From positions 1 to 64,000 of the forward strand of contig BTQE01000001.1 in the NCBI GenBank assembly GCA_036985715.1: 64,000 nucleotides of DNA, written 5' to 3'. Source of the stretch: SMXL01 sp036985715 (GTDB lineage: Bacteria; Bacteroidota; Rhodothermia; Rhodothermales; UBA10348). The position numbers and the translations under genes are program-made. Positions 17,379 through 27,557 of this stretch are shown one piece after another (position 1 is the first letter of the stretch; each line of letters opens with the position of its first letter). The notes under the pieces were generated by a model that did not search any database, was not told the origin of the DNA, and saw nothing but the letters and a program-made list of their open reading frames with translations.

Positions 17379-19481
17379 ATGCCCGACCGAACGCAGACAA
17401 AACGCCTGAAGAAGGAATTAGGCCTCCTCGACGTATATGCGATAGCGACGGGTGCTACGCTGAGTTCGGGTTTTTTCCTTCTTCCGGGAATCGCGGCCGT
17501 CGGGGCGGGACCGGCGCTACCGCTGAGTTACTTGATCGCAGCGCTTTTTCTACTGCCGGGTTTGATGTCCGCTGCCGAATTGGCGACGGCGATGCCGCGT
17601 TCGGGTGGGGTCTACTTTTTCCTGGATCGGAGTATGGGACCACTTTGGGGAACCATGAGTGGATTCGGGACCTGGTTTTCACTGATCCTGAAAACTGCAT
17701 TTGCCCTGCTCGGAGTAGGAGCCTATCTGAGTATCTTTTTTCCAGATGCTCCGATGACGCCAATCGCTGCTGGATTTGCCATCACTTTTGGAATTGTAAA
17801 TTTGGTGGGTGCCAAAAAATCTGCTGCTACCCAGGTATTTCTTGTTATCGGGCTCTTGTTGCTACTTCTCTGGTTTTCGGGGGTCGGCATCCTTGACGTT
17901 AATGCCAGTTTCTTTCGGGGTTTTCTGGACAAAGGGGCCTCCTCGATTATCTCCACAGCGGGTCTTGTGGTGGTGAGTTACATGGGTCTCACCAAAATCG
18001 CCAGCGTCGCCGAAGAGATAAAAAATCCGGTACGCAACCTGCCACTTGGAATGTTTTTGTCGTTTGCGACTGCAATTGTCGTCTATCTGATAGGCACCTC
18101 AATTATGGTCGGCGTGATTTCGGCAGAGGCTCTGGCCGCGAATGGGGGGGACTTGACGCCGGTAGCCACTGTTGCTGAAGCTCTTGTCGGACGATGGGGA
18201 GCTGTTCTTATGACAATTGCAGCCATCTTGGCCTTTTCTTCAGTCGCGAACGCGGGAATACTCAGTTCGTCGCGTTATCCGCTTGCCATGGGCCGCGACA
18301 AGCTGTTACCCGCCATCTTCAGCAAATTGGGCAAAAAAAAACAAACGCCTTACTTCTCGATAGTTGTAACTGTTGGAATGATTGTGCTGTTGGTGACTGT
18401 ATTTAATCCGGTGAAGGTTGCCAAGTTAGCCAGCTCTTTTCAACTTCTGATGTTTGCAATGAGTTGTATCGCAGTCATTGTAATGCGCGAGAGTCGAATC
18501 ACGTCTTACGATCCTGGTTTTCGCTCACCCCTATATCCTTGGATACAGCTAATCGGTATCGTGGCGCCAGTTTGGTTGATCACACAGAATGGTGCGCTGT
18601 CGATCGTATTTACTGGCGGTCTGATGATCTTGGGCATGATCTGGTACTGGAACTACGCACGCGATCGTGTAGATCGTCGTGGAGCCATCTTTCATGTTTT
18701 CGAGCGCCTTGGTACGGACGTCGACTATCGGCTGGAACATGAAATGCGAGGTCATATCAAGGAAAAAGGCCTTCGGCCCGAAGACCCATTCGATGCGGTT
18801 GTTGCGCGAAGCTTTGTAATTGATATTTCGGCTGATGTGAGCTTCGAAGACGTCGTTGGGGAGGCGGCCAAACTCCTGGCAGAGCGCATACCAATGACAT
18901 CCGACGAAATCAAGATGCAGTTCCTGGAGGGAACCCCTCTAGGGGTCACACCCGTGACTCATGGCGTGGCTCTTCCTCATTTTACGACATCGTCCGTCGA
19001 CCAACCGGAGATGGTGCTGGTCCGCTCTGAGAAAGCAATTCATATTGCAGAATCAGATCGAACACTCGGAGGGGTAGACGATGAGCAGGACGTGAAAGCC
19101 ATTTTCTTCCTGGTGAGTCCAGACAGCAATCCCGGTCAGCACCTTCGTATTCTTGCACAAATCGCCACACGGGTAGACGAAGATGAGTTCAGCCGAGACT
19201 GGGCCGCAGCAGCGGACGAGAAAGAACTGAAACAGGTCCTCTTCCGTGGCGAATATTTTCATCTCCTTGAACTAAAGACAGGAACGAAGACGGAGCATCT
19301 AATCGGACGCTCTCTCCAGGAGGCACACTTGCCTCATGGGATTTTGATTGCTGTCATTCGGCGAGACAGAACGAACATCGTCCCGCAAGGCGATACGCTG
19401 ATGCTGGAGGGGGACTTCCTGACCATTATCGGAAATCCGGAAGATTTAGACCGGCTCCGTAAGCAGTACGAGGAAGATTGA
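17379..19481 (+). CDS. APC-superfamily transporter fused to PTS EIIA-like and TrkA-C domains
   Basis: A 700-residue fusion. Residues about 15-435 form a 12-helix amino-acid/polyamine/organocation transporter (ATGATLSSGFFLLPGIAAVG in the first helix). A linker is followed by a PTS EIIA type-2-like domain (about 480-625) in which the phospho-acceptor context GVALPHF is intact (His534). The last ~75 residues are a TrkA-C/RCK-C domain (HLIGRSLQEAHLP, EGDFLTIIGNPEDLDRL). The fusion suggests that transport is gated by phosphorylation and by a small ligand bound by TrkA-C. No other PTS gene is in the window. The ATG fits the family N-terminus; the upstream frame is unsupported. Confidence 0.88.
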   Translation: MPDRTQTKRLKKELGLLDVYAIATGATLSSGFFLLPGIAAVGAGPALPLSYLIAALFLLPGLMSAAELATAMPRSGGVYFFLDRSMGPLWGTMSGFGTWFSLILKTAFALLGVGAYLSIFFPDAPMTPIAAGFAITFGIVNLVGAKKSAATQVFLVIGLLLLLLWFSGVGILDVNASFFRGFLDKGASSIISTAGLVVVSYMGLTKIASVAEEIKNPVRNLPLGMFLSFATAIVVYLIGTSIMVGVISAEALAANGGDLTPVATVAEALVGRWGAVLMTIAAILAFSSVANAGILSSSRYPLAMGRDKLLPAIFSKLGKKKQTPYFSIVVTVGMIVLLVTVFNPVKVAKLASSFQLLMFAMSCIAVIVMRESRITSYDPGFRSPLYPWIQLIGIVAPVWLITQNGALSIVFTGGLMILGMIWYWNYARDRVDRRGAIFHVFERLGTDVDYRLEHEMRGHIKEKGLRPEDPFDAVVARSFVIDISADVSFEDVVGEAAKLLAERIPMTSDEIKMQFLEGTPLGVTPVTHGVALPHFTTSSVDQPEMVLVRSEKAIHIAESDRTLGGVDDEQDVKAIFFLVSPDSNPGQHLRILAQIATRVDEDEFSRDWAAAADEKELKQVLFRGEYFHLLELKTGTKTEHLIGRSLQEAHLPHGILIAVIRRDRTNIVPQGDTLMLEGDFLTIIGNPEDLDRLRKQYEED

Positions 19482-19747
19482 GCGTTGGCTTTCGCTCCTC
19501 AGGAGGAGAAGGCTGCTTGTGCGCTCTTCCTATCGCATGCTGCATCTCGGCGTTGCCTCCACCGGTCTTTCTACTGCTTCATAAGGTGAGGCCCGCTAAC
19601 CGTTCCTCTGGTGTTGAGTCCGACTCGGATCCCGAAAACACCCTCCCATTCATGACTATATATCTCTTGGTAATTCGTAGGATTTAGAACGGTTATTCTT
19701 GCCTGCGCACAACGGAAACCAATCCGAAGTTCAGTACACGCGGATTA

Positions 19748-20995
19748 TTAGTCGTGCGTATTCGAACCTGCAAAATATTTGATCACTCGACCCAGGCTGA
19801 GTCCCTGCACAAGGATGGAAAAGACAACAACGATATACGTCACTGCGATGATCAGACCGCGTTCCGGTCCGGCGGGTAGTGATAGCGCCAGGGCTACGGA
19901 AATGCCTCCCCGAAGGCCTCCCCAGGTCATGATGCGGACTACGCCGGGGCTGAATATGCGATACCTGCGCAGCGCCAGGACAGGAATTCCAACCGAAATA
20001 AATCGCGCCAGGAGTACCAGCGGAATCAGCAACAATCCGGCCAGCACGTACTGCTCCGTGAACGTTAGAACCAGCACCTCCAATCCCATCAGGACAAAGA
20101 GGACGGCGTTCAGTATTTCGTCAACGAGTTCCCAGAAAATGTCCAGATGGTGCCGTGTTTTTTCCGACATACCCAGCAGGCGACCTTGGTTACCCACAAA
20201 TAATCCGGCCACGACGATTGCGATGAGTCCGGAAAGATGGAGGGATGTCGCGAGCGCGTATCCTCCCATCACGGTCGCGAGGGTAATCAATAATTCCACG
20301 TGATAGTTGTCCACCCTCTTGAGCATCTGGTATGTCAGGTACCCGACTCCAAACCCAAAGAATGCCCCACCTACGGCCTCCTGAAAGAATAAAGCGGCGA
20401 TGCTAGCGGCATTAATCTCCGATGCTCCTGTCGCAAGCTCGAGTACGACGATGAACACCACGACACCGACGCCATCGTTGAAGAGTGACTCGCCTGCGAT
20501 TTTCGTCTCAAGGCTTTTAGTAGCACCCGCAGATTTGAGGATTCCGAGCACGGCAATGGGGTCCGTTGGGGAGATCAGCGCTCCAAACAACAGGCAGTAC
20601 AAAAACGGGAGCGAAAGACCGACCATTCCCAGAACCAGCCACGTGGCACCCCCGACGAGCACCGTTGAGATAAGGACACCCAATGTGGCCAAGGAGCCGA
20701 TGATCCATTTCCGATCCCTCAGATCATTGATGTTGATGTGAAGCGCGCCTGCAAAAAGAAGAAAGGCAAGCATGCCTCGAAATACGGTCTGGTCGAACTG
20801 GATGCTCCGGAGCAGGTTTTCTGAATTGAAACCCAGATAAAATCCCAAACTGTGCATCGCAATAATCGCAAGCGACACCACGAGGGAAATAAGCATGACG
20901 CCGATCGTGGTCGGCAAACCGATGAATCGATAATTCAGATAGCTGAATACGGCAGCCAGCGTGATAAGGGCGGCGGCGATTGTGAAGAGATCCAT
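19748..20995 (-). CDS. CPA1/NhaP-family Na+/H+ antiporter
   Basis: A 415-residue, about 12-helix cation:proton antiporter. Family features are intact: SPTDPIAVLGILK in the fourth-helix region, ESLFNDGVGVVVF with the paired Asn-Asp of the ion site, and WGGLRGGISVALALSLP near the end. It lacks a long cytoplasmic tail, as in short NhaP proteins. It converges with the APC fusion gene, 266 bases away, and is followed on the same strand by nothing closer than the divergent structure of the region. A housekeeping role in sodium and pH balance fits a saline habitat. Confidence 0.9.
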   Translation of the reverse strand: MDLFTIAAALITLAAVFSYLNYRFIGLPTTIGVMLISLVVSLAIIAMHSLGFYLGFNSENLLRSIQFDQTVFRGMLAFLLFAGALHININDLRDRKWIIGSLATLGVLISTVLVGGATWLVLGMVGLSLPFLYCLLFGALISPTDPIAVLGILKSAGATKSLETKIAGESLFNDGVGVVVFIVVLELATGASEINAASIAALFFQEAVGGAFFGFGVGYLTYQMLKRVDNYHVELLITLATVMGGYALATSLHLSGLIAIVVAGLFVGNQGRLLGMSEKTRHHLDIFWELVDEILNAVLFVLMGLEVLVLTFTEQYVLAGLLLIPLVLLARFISVGIPVLALRRYRIFSPGVVRIMTWGGLRGGISVALALSLPAGPERGLIIAVTYIVVVFSILVQGLSLGRVIKYFAGSNTHD

Positions 20996-21022
20996 GGTTA
21001 TGGTTTCGACGATCTTGCCCGC

Positions 21023-23644
21023 CTACCGCTCCAACTCAACCGCCCAGTTTTCTACGACTACGATAGACGGAGGTGCAGGCTCTCGCACTTCATGGATGGC
21101 AATAACGCTTCCAGAATGAGGAGCGATATCAAAAGGACTGGCATATGGGTTTAAAATGTCTGTGGAAATGGAGAACAACTCCTCTGGTTTTCCAACCGGT
21201 GATTCTGCGCTCCGATCAAACGATATTCTCCATAACATCCCATCTTCAGTGGTGTAGTAGATCATATGGCCGTCAGGGTGCCACTGGCCACGATACCCAC
21301 CATCTATAGTTACCGGCCAGTAGTTTTCGTTCGGATCCGGAAACGTTCGAACGACCAGTTGCCACTCGCCCGACAGGTTGGTCTGATACAGAAGTAAATC
21401 TCCGTCAGGGTGAATCTGAGGCACCGCCTCGTCAGCCGGCGTACTCAAGTAAGTATTCCAGTCTCCGACAATGATAGAATCAGGTTGAACGTCAAGTTCG
21501 ACATAGAATAAATCTCTCCGGTTATCATCCGTTACAGAATAAAACGCCATGTAACGCTCATCTTGAGAAAGACTGGCAAGCCAAGTTCTTCCGGCAACGA
21601 TTCGTTGAGGAGACGTTCTTCCTGTTACATCGATGACCACAATTGTGCCACCATCACGGAACGATGAGATGATTACACGTCTCCCGTCTTTCAGCCAGGT
21701 GTTGCCTTCTTCGTATCCGTCAAATCCAGTATCAACGGGTGTTTCAGATCCTCTTGAATCCATGAGCCAGATACCACTGCGATTCTTTGAAATCAGCACG
21801 CGGTCTTCGTTGGGATGAATCAACGGACTAATCATTAGCTGAGCGGGCCGACCATATGACCGCCCAATTTCGCCATCGGTCGAGAACTGACCGATTTGGC
21901 CGTCAACAAGATCGAACTGGAGATAGGTCAGTATCCCATCGTTTGAAACACTCGGAAAACGGGCTCCTGGCGGAGCGATACGGACCGGGTTTCCGGTAAT
22001 TGACCGCTTGTCGGACGCGAACGAATAACTTGAGAGGCCAGTACTTGGCTCTGAGACCAGAAGGTGTCCATCCGGACTGACAAATATTTCATCCGGGAAG
22101 AAATTGCTCTTCTCAATAAGAATAACATCGGCGCTCCTGTCAAGAAGACGAATGGATTCGACGTTTTCATAATCTCGAGCATTCACAACGATTAGATCAG
22201 TGTTGGCTGAGGAGGCCAGCGCGTCAAAACTATTTACATTTGCATCTATGTCGGTTTGCCAGATGACCTGAGAGTTCCCGCCTGACGCCGGAATCGAATG
22301 GATAGCGCCTAGTGCCGTCCCCGTACGGACGGATACGAGAATATTGCCAGACGACAGCCACGATGCCCCGTATATGATTCCGATGTCGAACGACGTCACG
22401 AGTCTCGGTTCGCCGCCGATCGGATCAATCGTCCACAAATTCTGCGTTTCGGCGTATCCAATGTTGGCGTCGTCGGGAGACCAGAAGAGATGACTTACGG
22501 ATGCAGCCGTCAGCGACCGTTTCGAAAGAGACGAAAAATCACGCACATAAAGCGTATCGTTTTGAACGAAGGCATATCGATCTCCAGCGTGCGAGATAGC
22601 GAGCGCTGTGACTCCGGGAGCCGGGTACTCAAATTTTCTGAGTGTTCGGGGCTCGCTCGGCTGCAGGAAATACAGTGCGAGCGCGCCCAACACGAACGCG
22701 ACGATTCCGACGATCATGACTGGAACCGTCGATGTTTTCGAGGATGTCTCTAATGCGGGTGAGGGCGAGAGGGTCGACTGCCGAGCGACCACCCCAGAAG
22801 CCTTTGACAACTGCTTGGATCTCAAATCCAACGACTTCAAGTCCACGAGCAGGTCTGTCACAGACTGATACCTCTGGTCGGCATTCTTCGACAGACATTT
22901 TCCTACCAGCAGTTCCAACGCCATCGGAACACCTGTTCTGATGGCTGTAAGTGGTTCCGGGTCTTCATTCAGAATGGAGTACACGGCGGCCTGCTCGTAC
23001 TCGCTGGCAAAGGGAAGTCGACCGGACAGCATTTCGTAGAGAAGCACACCGAGCGACCAGATGTCCGATCTGCGATCCACTTCTTCTCCGCGCGCCTGCT
23101 CCGGGCTCATGTACGCAATGGTCCCCAGGGTCGAGCCGAGCTGCGTCAGCTTGGTAGACTGAGCCGTTTTCGCAAGACCGAAGTCGAGAACCTTGGCTAC
23201 TCCCTTCTCGGTGACCATCACATTTCCGCTCTTGACATCGCGGTGGACTATGTTCTTCTCATGCGCGAGCTCAAGGGCGTGAGCTACTTGGGTCGCGAAT
23301 GCGATTGCTTCGTCCAGCTTCAGGGGACCTCGATTGATACGCTCGGTTAGCGTTTCGCCATCGACACACTCCATCGCAATGAAGGGTTGCTCGGTTCCGT
23401 CGTCGGACGCAGCCTCTTCGATCGCAAAAACAGTAGCGATATTGGCGTGGTGGAGTTGAGCGGCTGCTTGAGCTTCTCGGAAGAATCGTGCGCGGTCCTC
23501 TTCGTTCCCAAGCGCAGCAACAGGAAGAACCTTTAGCGCGACCGTGCGGTGCAGCTTAGTGTCTTCAGCCTTATAGACAATCCCCATACCACCGCGGCCG
23601 AGTTCTTCGAGGATTTTATAGTGAGAAAGTGAGGTGCCTACCAT
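21023..23644 (-). CDS. Membrane-anchored Ser/Thr protein kinase with TolB/WD40-like propeller
   Basis: An 873-residue Hanks-type (PknB-like) kinase. The cytoplasmic kinase domain (about 8-270) has the glycine loop GRGGMGIVYKA, Lys38 (VALK), HRDVKSGN (Asp136), DFG (154-156) and YMSPEQARGE, so it should be active. One membrane helix follows (about 307-327). The extracytoplasmic part (about 335-873) is built of repeated TolB/WD40-like strands (for example SPDGHLLV, HPDGDLLLYQ, HPDGHMIYYTT), typical of a sensor propeller. This kinase-helix-propeller order is common in Acidobacteria and Rhodothermia. No cognate phosphatase lies beside it. Confidence 0.9.
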   Translation of the reverse strand: MVGTSLSHYKILEELGRGGMGIVYKAEDTKLHRTVALKVLPVAALGNEEDRARFFREAQAAAQLHHANIATVFAIEEAASDDGTEQPFIAMECVDGETLTERINRGPLKLDEAIAFATQVAHALELAHEKNIVHRDVKSGNVMVTEKGVAKVLDFGLAKTAQSTKLTQLGSTLGTIAYMSPEQARGEEVDRRSDIWSLGVLLYEMLSGRLPFASEYEQAAVYSILNEDPEPLTAIRTGVPMALELLVGKCLSKNADQRYQSVTDLLVDLKSLDLRSKQLSKASGVVARQSTLSPSPALETSSKTSTVPVMIVGIVAFVLGALALYFLQPSEPRTLRKFEYPAPGVTALAISHAGDRYAFVQNDTLYVRDFSSLSKRSLTAASVSHLFWSPDDANIGYAETQNLWTIDPIGGEPRLVTSFDIGIIYGASWLSSGNILVSVRTGTALGAIHSIPASGGNSQVIWQTDIDANVNSFDALASSANTDLIVVNARDYENVESIRLLDRSADVILIEKSNFFPDEIFVSPDGHLLVSEPSTGLSSYSFASDKRSITGNPVRIAPPGARFPSVSNDGILTYLQFDLVDGQIGQFSTDGEIGRSYGRPAQLMISPLIHPNEDRVLISKNRSGIWLMDSRGSETPVDTGFDGYEEGNTWLKDGRRVIISSFRDGGTIVVIDVTGRTSPQRIVAGRTWLASLSQDERYMAFYSVTDDNRRDLFYVELDVQPDSIIVGDWNTYLSTPADEAVPQIHPDGDLLLYQTNLSGEWQLVVRTFPDPNENYWPVTIDGGYRGQWHPDGHMIYYTTEDGMLWRISFDRSAESPVGKPEELFSISTDILNPYASPFDIAPHSGSVIAIHEVREPAPPSIVVVENWAVELER

Positions 23645-23889
23645 AGATGCGTTGGAGTGAGTGCGAACGGAAGAAACGGGGAATTGAGGAGAAGGGCAAT
23701 GGAGGTGATTGAAATCTCAATGCTTCCGTTTTTTCAACAGGCTCGGACTAGATCCACCGTTGTACTTGAAGGCAATATTCCTCCTAATCGATTCCATACG
23801 CCGCATGTAACATTTGTTCTTCAATCCGGATAAATACGCGGGTAATAAGAAAAATGAAGACGATAGAGATGACTCGCATCGGGTTCTAA

Positions 23890-24600
23890 TTATGGTTCAG
23901 AGAGAAATCGTATGATTTCACGCATCAGCCATTCAGCCTGATCCGTCTCAAATATATATTGTGCGTGGGCTGAGCCCTCTAGAATTATCAACTCTTTCGG
24001 GTCTGGAGTGCGTTCGTATTGGTCACGAATCTCTGGTAGGCGTAGTATGCCCCCGCCTCTCAAATCTTCGCGCGTAAGTATGAACAGTTTTCGGCCCGGC
24101 AACAGATCGGGCTGCTCGACGGTCGCCGCCATTAACACAAGACGGTCGATTTCACCAGGTGCCGAAATGGAAGCCTGTGCCGCAGCCCAGCCTCCGAAAC
24201 TTGCTCCGACAACGGAAACCGTCTTCGCTCCTGTTTCGCGAACATATCGTACTGCCGCGAGCACATCGAAATATACTCCGTCATCGGACGACTCGGATCC
24301 GGGTCCGCCATGCGATTTGCCGCGTCCGCGGAAGTCGATGGCCACAACTCGGAACCCCGCCTTCTTTAGTGCCCGTGCCTGTGTCTCCCAACTTTCTTTG
24401 TTGAACCTCGCTCCATGGGCCAGCACGACAGCGTGGTCGCCTTCTCCATATTCGTCGGCGTAGACCATTCCTCCATCCTGAGTCGAAAACGAGACGAGCT
24501 GCGGACCTGAACATCCCGCCAGTAATAGCGCCACCAGTGGTAACCACAGGTGGCCCAATGCTAGAAGGTGAGGATAACTCCGGGTTCTAGCATTCTTCAT
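23890..24600 (-). CDS. Alpha/beta-hydrolase lipoprotein
   Basis: A 236-residue lipoprotein (leader ending LLLAGC, Cys30) with an alpha/beta-hydrolase fold. The oxyanion-side HG motif is at 62-63, the nucleophile elbow is GASFGGW with Ser134, and a late GSAHAQ supplies the probable catalytic His. The RGRGKS segment is typical of the esterase/lipase-like group. Substrate cannot be predicted. It is six bases upstream of the next minus-strand gene's stop, so the two may be co-transcribed, with the type IX protein gene first. Confidence 0.8.
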   Translation of the reverse strand: MKNARTRSYPHLLALGHLWLPLVALLLAGCSGPQLVSFSTQDGGMVYADEYGEGDHAVVLAHGARFNKESWETQARALKKAGFRVVAIDFRGRGKSHGGPGSESSDDGVYFDVLAAVRYVRETGAKTVSVVGASFGGWAAAQASISAPGEIDRLVLMAATVEQPDLLPGRKLFILTREDLRGGGILRLPEIRDQYERTPDPKELIILEGSAHAQYIFETDQAEWLMREIIRFLSEP

Positions 24601-24606
24601 GGCGCT

Positions 24607-25590
24607 TCACTTTACCGCGATCATTGTTCCGGACTGGCGAGACCCGGAGCCGATTATTTGATAGACATATATCCCTGGAGATAGGCCGGTAGCACGATAT
24701 ACAACCTCGTGCGGTCCCGAATTCTGCCATAAAGCTACCGGAGTCGCCACCAGACGTCCTAACGTGTCGAAGATATTCAGTGTAACGAATTGTGGTGCGT
24801 ACAGCTCGTACGTAACGGTCGTAGTTTTCCGAAAGGGGTTTGGATAATTTTGAAGTAGCCGGACACTGCGCCGTGCGATTTCGTATTCAACTGCCGTAGC
24901 AGTGGAGTAGTAAACGTGGAGTTTTGGGGTGAAATCGGGATTCGGATTTTCCCGACTGTCAAAACGCTTGGTCGTCGACTGTTCGTCTTCATCGCCGAGG
25001 AGCAGCCAGCCAAAATTCTCCGATGGAATTTCAAGCCAGCCTTGTACGTCGTCTACCAGTTGAGGCGTAGACTTCCAATTGTATGTGCCTTCCTGGTCTA
25101 CGTCCGTGCTGGTGCTCGCGGTGGGATCGAAGTCACCACCCGCATTCTGCCACAGAGACGAATCAAAGAATGTGTGGAGCCACGTGGCGTCTCCGACCGT
25201 AGCGGGGTGCCCCTGACCTTCCTCACCGAGAGCAAATGAAGAGCCTTCGCCCCAAGCTTTTAGTACTCTGTGGACGTCAATCGTCCGGACACCGCTTATC
25301 GTTCGGGACATATGAAGCGTCAGCTTCACGCTATCGATCGTAACGCCAGCCGGAACGGTGGCTGCTACAGGAAATACCAATAAGGCCCGGCGCACCTCGT
25401 TACCAAAGTTTTTACCTGCAAAAACGTGCGTACCCGCTCCATTGCTCAGTGCTCCGGTAGGGCTCTCATACAAAGTGTTGTCTTTGCTGGGCGTCAGTAC
25501 AATGTCATTCTGCGCAGCTGCATCCCGGCCAGGACTGAGAAGCAGTATGACCAATTGCAGCGACACACACAAACGGATGTGTGCTTTCAT
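24607..25590 (-). CDS. DNRLRE-type surface protein with type IX sorting domain
   Basis: A 327-residue secreted protein. ATG 25590 starts a typical signal peptide (ending DAAAQ); an in-frame GTG lies five codons upstream. Residues about 30-225 form a DNRLRE-like beta-sandwich (KDNTLYES opening, RALLVFPV, DVQGWLEIPSENFGWLLLGDE), a module found in adhesins and wall-associated enzymes. The last ~80 residues are a type IX secretion sorting domain (LLQNYPNPFRKTTTVTYEL and ending SGTMIAVK). It is probably exported through the outer membrane and anchored or released. The alpha/beta hydrolase follows closely. Confidence 0.85.
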   Translation of the reverse strand: MKAHIRLCVSLQLVILLLSPGRDAAAQNDIVLTPSKDNTLYESPTGALSNGAGTHVFAGKNFGNEVRRALLVFPVAATVPAGVTIDSVKLTLHMSRTISGVRTIDVHRVLKAWGEGSSFALGEEGQGHPATVGDATWLHTFFDSSLWQNAGGDFDPTASTSTDVDQEGTYNWKSTPQLVDDVQGWLEIPSENFGWLLLGDEDEQSTTKRFDSRENPNPDFTPKLHVYYSTATAVEYEIARRSVRLLQNYPNPFRKTTTVTYELYAPQFVTLNIFDTLGRLVATPVALWQNSGPHEVVYRATGLSPGIYVYQIIGSGSRQSGTMIAVK

Positions 25591-25847
25591 ATGCTGGAGA
25601 CTCACCTACTCATTGTGTGTGTCATATGACCATAGGGGGTGCGATCAGCTTCGAGCTGATATAGATAAACTCGACTGGAGAGCGCTTGAGCATCAAACTT
25701 GACCTGGTAACTCCTGCTGAAAACGAGCCGTCAACCAGTGTGTTCAGTGGTTGGGCTTTCTCCGAATTTCGATTTCCTCCCGGTGAGATACGCGAGGTCA
25801 AAAGGTACGGGCGTAGTACTAGTTCGCGAAATACGTATGTTTTTGTA

Positions 25848-26885
25848 CTACTCAGGAAGAGCAGTTAATGGTGAGTACCCGATGCCGTCAGGCCATCCTC
25901 CAGTTCGCGCTGTACCAATTATTTCCATAGACTCCAGGTCAACGATGGCCACTTTGCTCAGCGCTTGGAGCGAGACATAGGCGTATCGGCTGTCGGGTGT
26001 AATCACGAGGCCTTCGGGTGCGGCCGAGCCGGGGAATTCAGCTTCTGTCTCTGCCCCGTCCGGTGAAATAGAAATAGTTTTCAGTTCCTTGAGCGTTTCC
26101 GCATCCACGATCCGAATCTCACTTTTCATGGGATCGGTAAGGACCGCTAGTCGACCGTCCGGTGAGATGGCCATTCGATACGGAAATCCAAATCCGTCGA
26201 AAGTGTGTTCGATTTCTCCTGAGGCTGCGTCGACCACAAATACCTTTTTCTCCCGGTTACTGCCCACCCAAACTCGGTCTCCGGCTGGAGACACAGCAAT
26301 CCCCTCTATAACCGCTGCGACCGGTATAATCCGCTCTCGTTTTCGGGTTTCTCCGTCAATTTCAGATAGAGTTCCGTCAATAATATTTGTAGTGAACAGG
26401 GTAGATCTGATATTGTCAGCGGCCAACATATGAGACGTACGCTGGCCGGTAGATACCGTGTCGACGATCTCACCCTCAATTACGTCATAGAACACGACTT
26501 TTTGGGTGGCTTCGCTGGTGATGGCAACTACCGAATCGCCGGGAAGAAATACGGCCCCGTGTGGCCTCTCGTAGACAGAAAGATCAAACGTGGCTTCGAT
26601 TTCGGCTTCGGGTACGTGAATCAGCGTTAGCGAATTACCAACACGATCGGAATTCCCATAATTCGTAATTACAGCCCACTCTCCAGACTCAGACACGGCA
26701 ACTTCATGAGGGGATGGTCCGGACGGGAGCGTCGCCACCGTTTTACGAGACGCAGCATCAATGAGGGAGACGGAATTCTCGCTCATATTCGCGACGATGA
26801 TGGTTCCGCTCTCCTGGCCCGAGACAATTGACGGACTGATGAGAAGAACGGCCGCGACGAGTGCCTGCAGGCGACGGGTGCTCAT
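25848..26885 (-). CDS. Secreted YVTN-type beta-propeller protein
   Basis: A 345-residue protein with a signal peptide (1-24, ending IVSGQ) followed by seven-bladed propeller repeats of the YVTN class. Each blade carries patterns such as NSVSLIDAASRKTVATLPSG, GDRVWVGSNREKKVFVVD, DSRYAYVSLQALSKVAIVD. ATG 26885 is chosen because it begins the signal peptide; the frame extends upstream without support. Such proteins bind ligands or partners and rarely have enzymatic activity. It lies 28 bases after the glyoxalase-fold gene on the same strand, so they may share a transcript. Confidence 0.82.
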   Translation of the reverse strand: MSTRRLQALVAAVLLISPSIVSGQESGTIIVANMSENSVSLIDAASRKTVATLPSGPSPHEVAVSESGEWAVITNYGNSDRVGNSLTLIHVPEAEIEATFDLSVYERPHGAVFLPGDSVVAITSEATQKVVFYDVIEGEIVDTVSTGQRTSHMLAADNIRSTLFTTNIIDGTLSEIDGETRKRERIIPVAAVIEGIAVSPAGDRVWVGSNREKKVFVVDAASGEIEHTFDGFGFPYRMAISPDGRLAVLTDPMKSEIRIVDAETLKELKTISISPDGAETEAEFPGSAAPEGLVITPDSRYAYVSLQALSKVAIVDLESMEIIGTARTGGWPDGIGYSPLTALPE

Positions 26886-26913
26886 AAACGTGTAAGAATA
26901 GTTTATCTGTCGA

Positions 26914-27411
26914 TTAAGTGTCATTCTCCAGGAATTCCACGTCAAGCCGCTTTGTAACCATTTTCAACCTGCCGTCTTCGTCTCGTGGCCACTCCTTCTC
27001 CGGTCTATCCACACATAATTCTATGCCGTTTCCGTCGGGGTCACGAACGTATAGAGCTTCACTCACACCGTGATCACTGGCCCCGTCAATAGTGATCCCT
27101 GCATCCTTGAGACGATGAAATGCTTGTACTAGTGCTGCCCGTGTAGGGTAGAGAATCGCTAGATGGAACAGCCCCGTGGCATTCTTCGGCGGTTGAGGTC
27201 CGTCCAAACTCTCCCAGGTGTTGAGTGCTATGTGGTGGTGATATCCACCAGCGGAAATAAAGGCAGCGTGATCACCGATTCGTTGTGTAATCTCAAATCC
27301 AAGAACGCGGCAATAGAAATCCAAGGCTCTTTCAAGGTTTGATACCTTGAGATGCACATGGCCTATTGACACGCCGGTGTCAATGGCGTGCACATTTCCA
27401 GGGGATGTCAT
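26914..27411 (-). CDS. VOC/glyoxalase-fold protein (catechol 2,3-dioxygenase-like)
   Basis: A 165-residue vicinal-oxygen-chelate protein: two beta-alpha-beta-beta-beta units beginning IGHVHLKVSNLERALDFYCRVLGFE. Candidate metal ligands are His20 in the first strand, His78/His83 at the middle and Glu in DPDGNGIELCVD. The HHHIALNTW segment is typical of the extradiol-dioxygenase-like group. The exact reaction cannot be assigned; a lyase, isomerase or dioxygenase on a small aldehyde or ring is possible. It is the first gene of a two-gene minus-strand set. Confidence 0.8.
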   Translation of the reverse strand: MTSPGNVHAIDTGVSIGHVHLKVSNLERALDFYCRVLGFEITQRIGDHAAFISAGGYHHHIALNTWESLDGPQPPKNATGLFHLAILYPTRAALVQAFHRLKDAGITIDGASDHGVSEALYVRDPDGNGIELCVDRPEKEWPRDEDGRLKMVTKRLDVEFLENDT

Positions 27412-27557
27412 AATGATCGTGGTTAGGCGTTTTTCCGTCTGATAAAAAATTGTTGCGCTGTATGCAAATTTTCCAGGGGATTCAAGTTCATCTTCTGGAC
27501 TCTGATCAGGTTATACTCACAGTTGTACCCAATACGAGCGATTCTAAGGAGGAACCC

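Noticed and set aside
19478..19687. 69-residue plus-strand frame after the APC fusion
   Set aside because: Starts at the preceding stop, ends in noncoding sequence and shows no family pattern.
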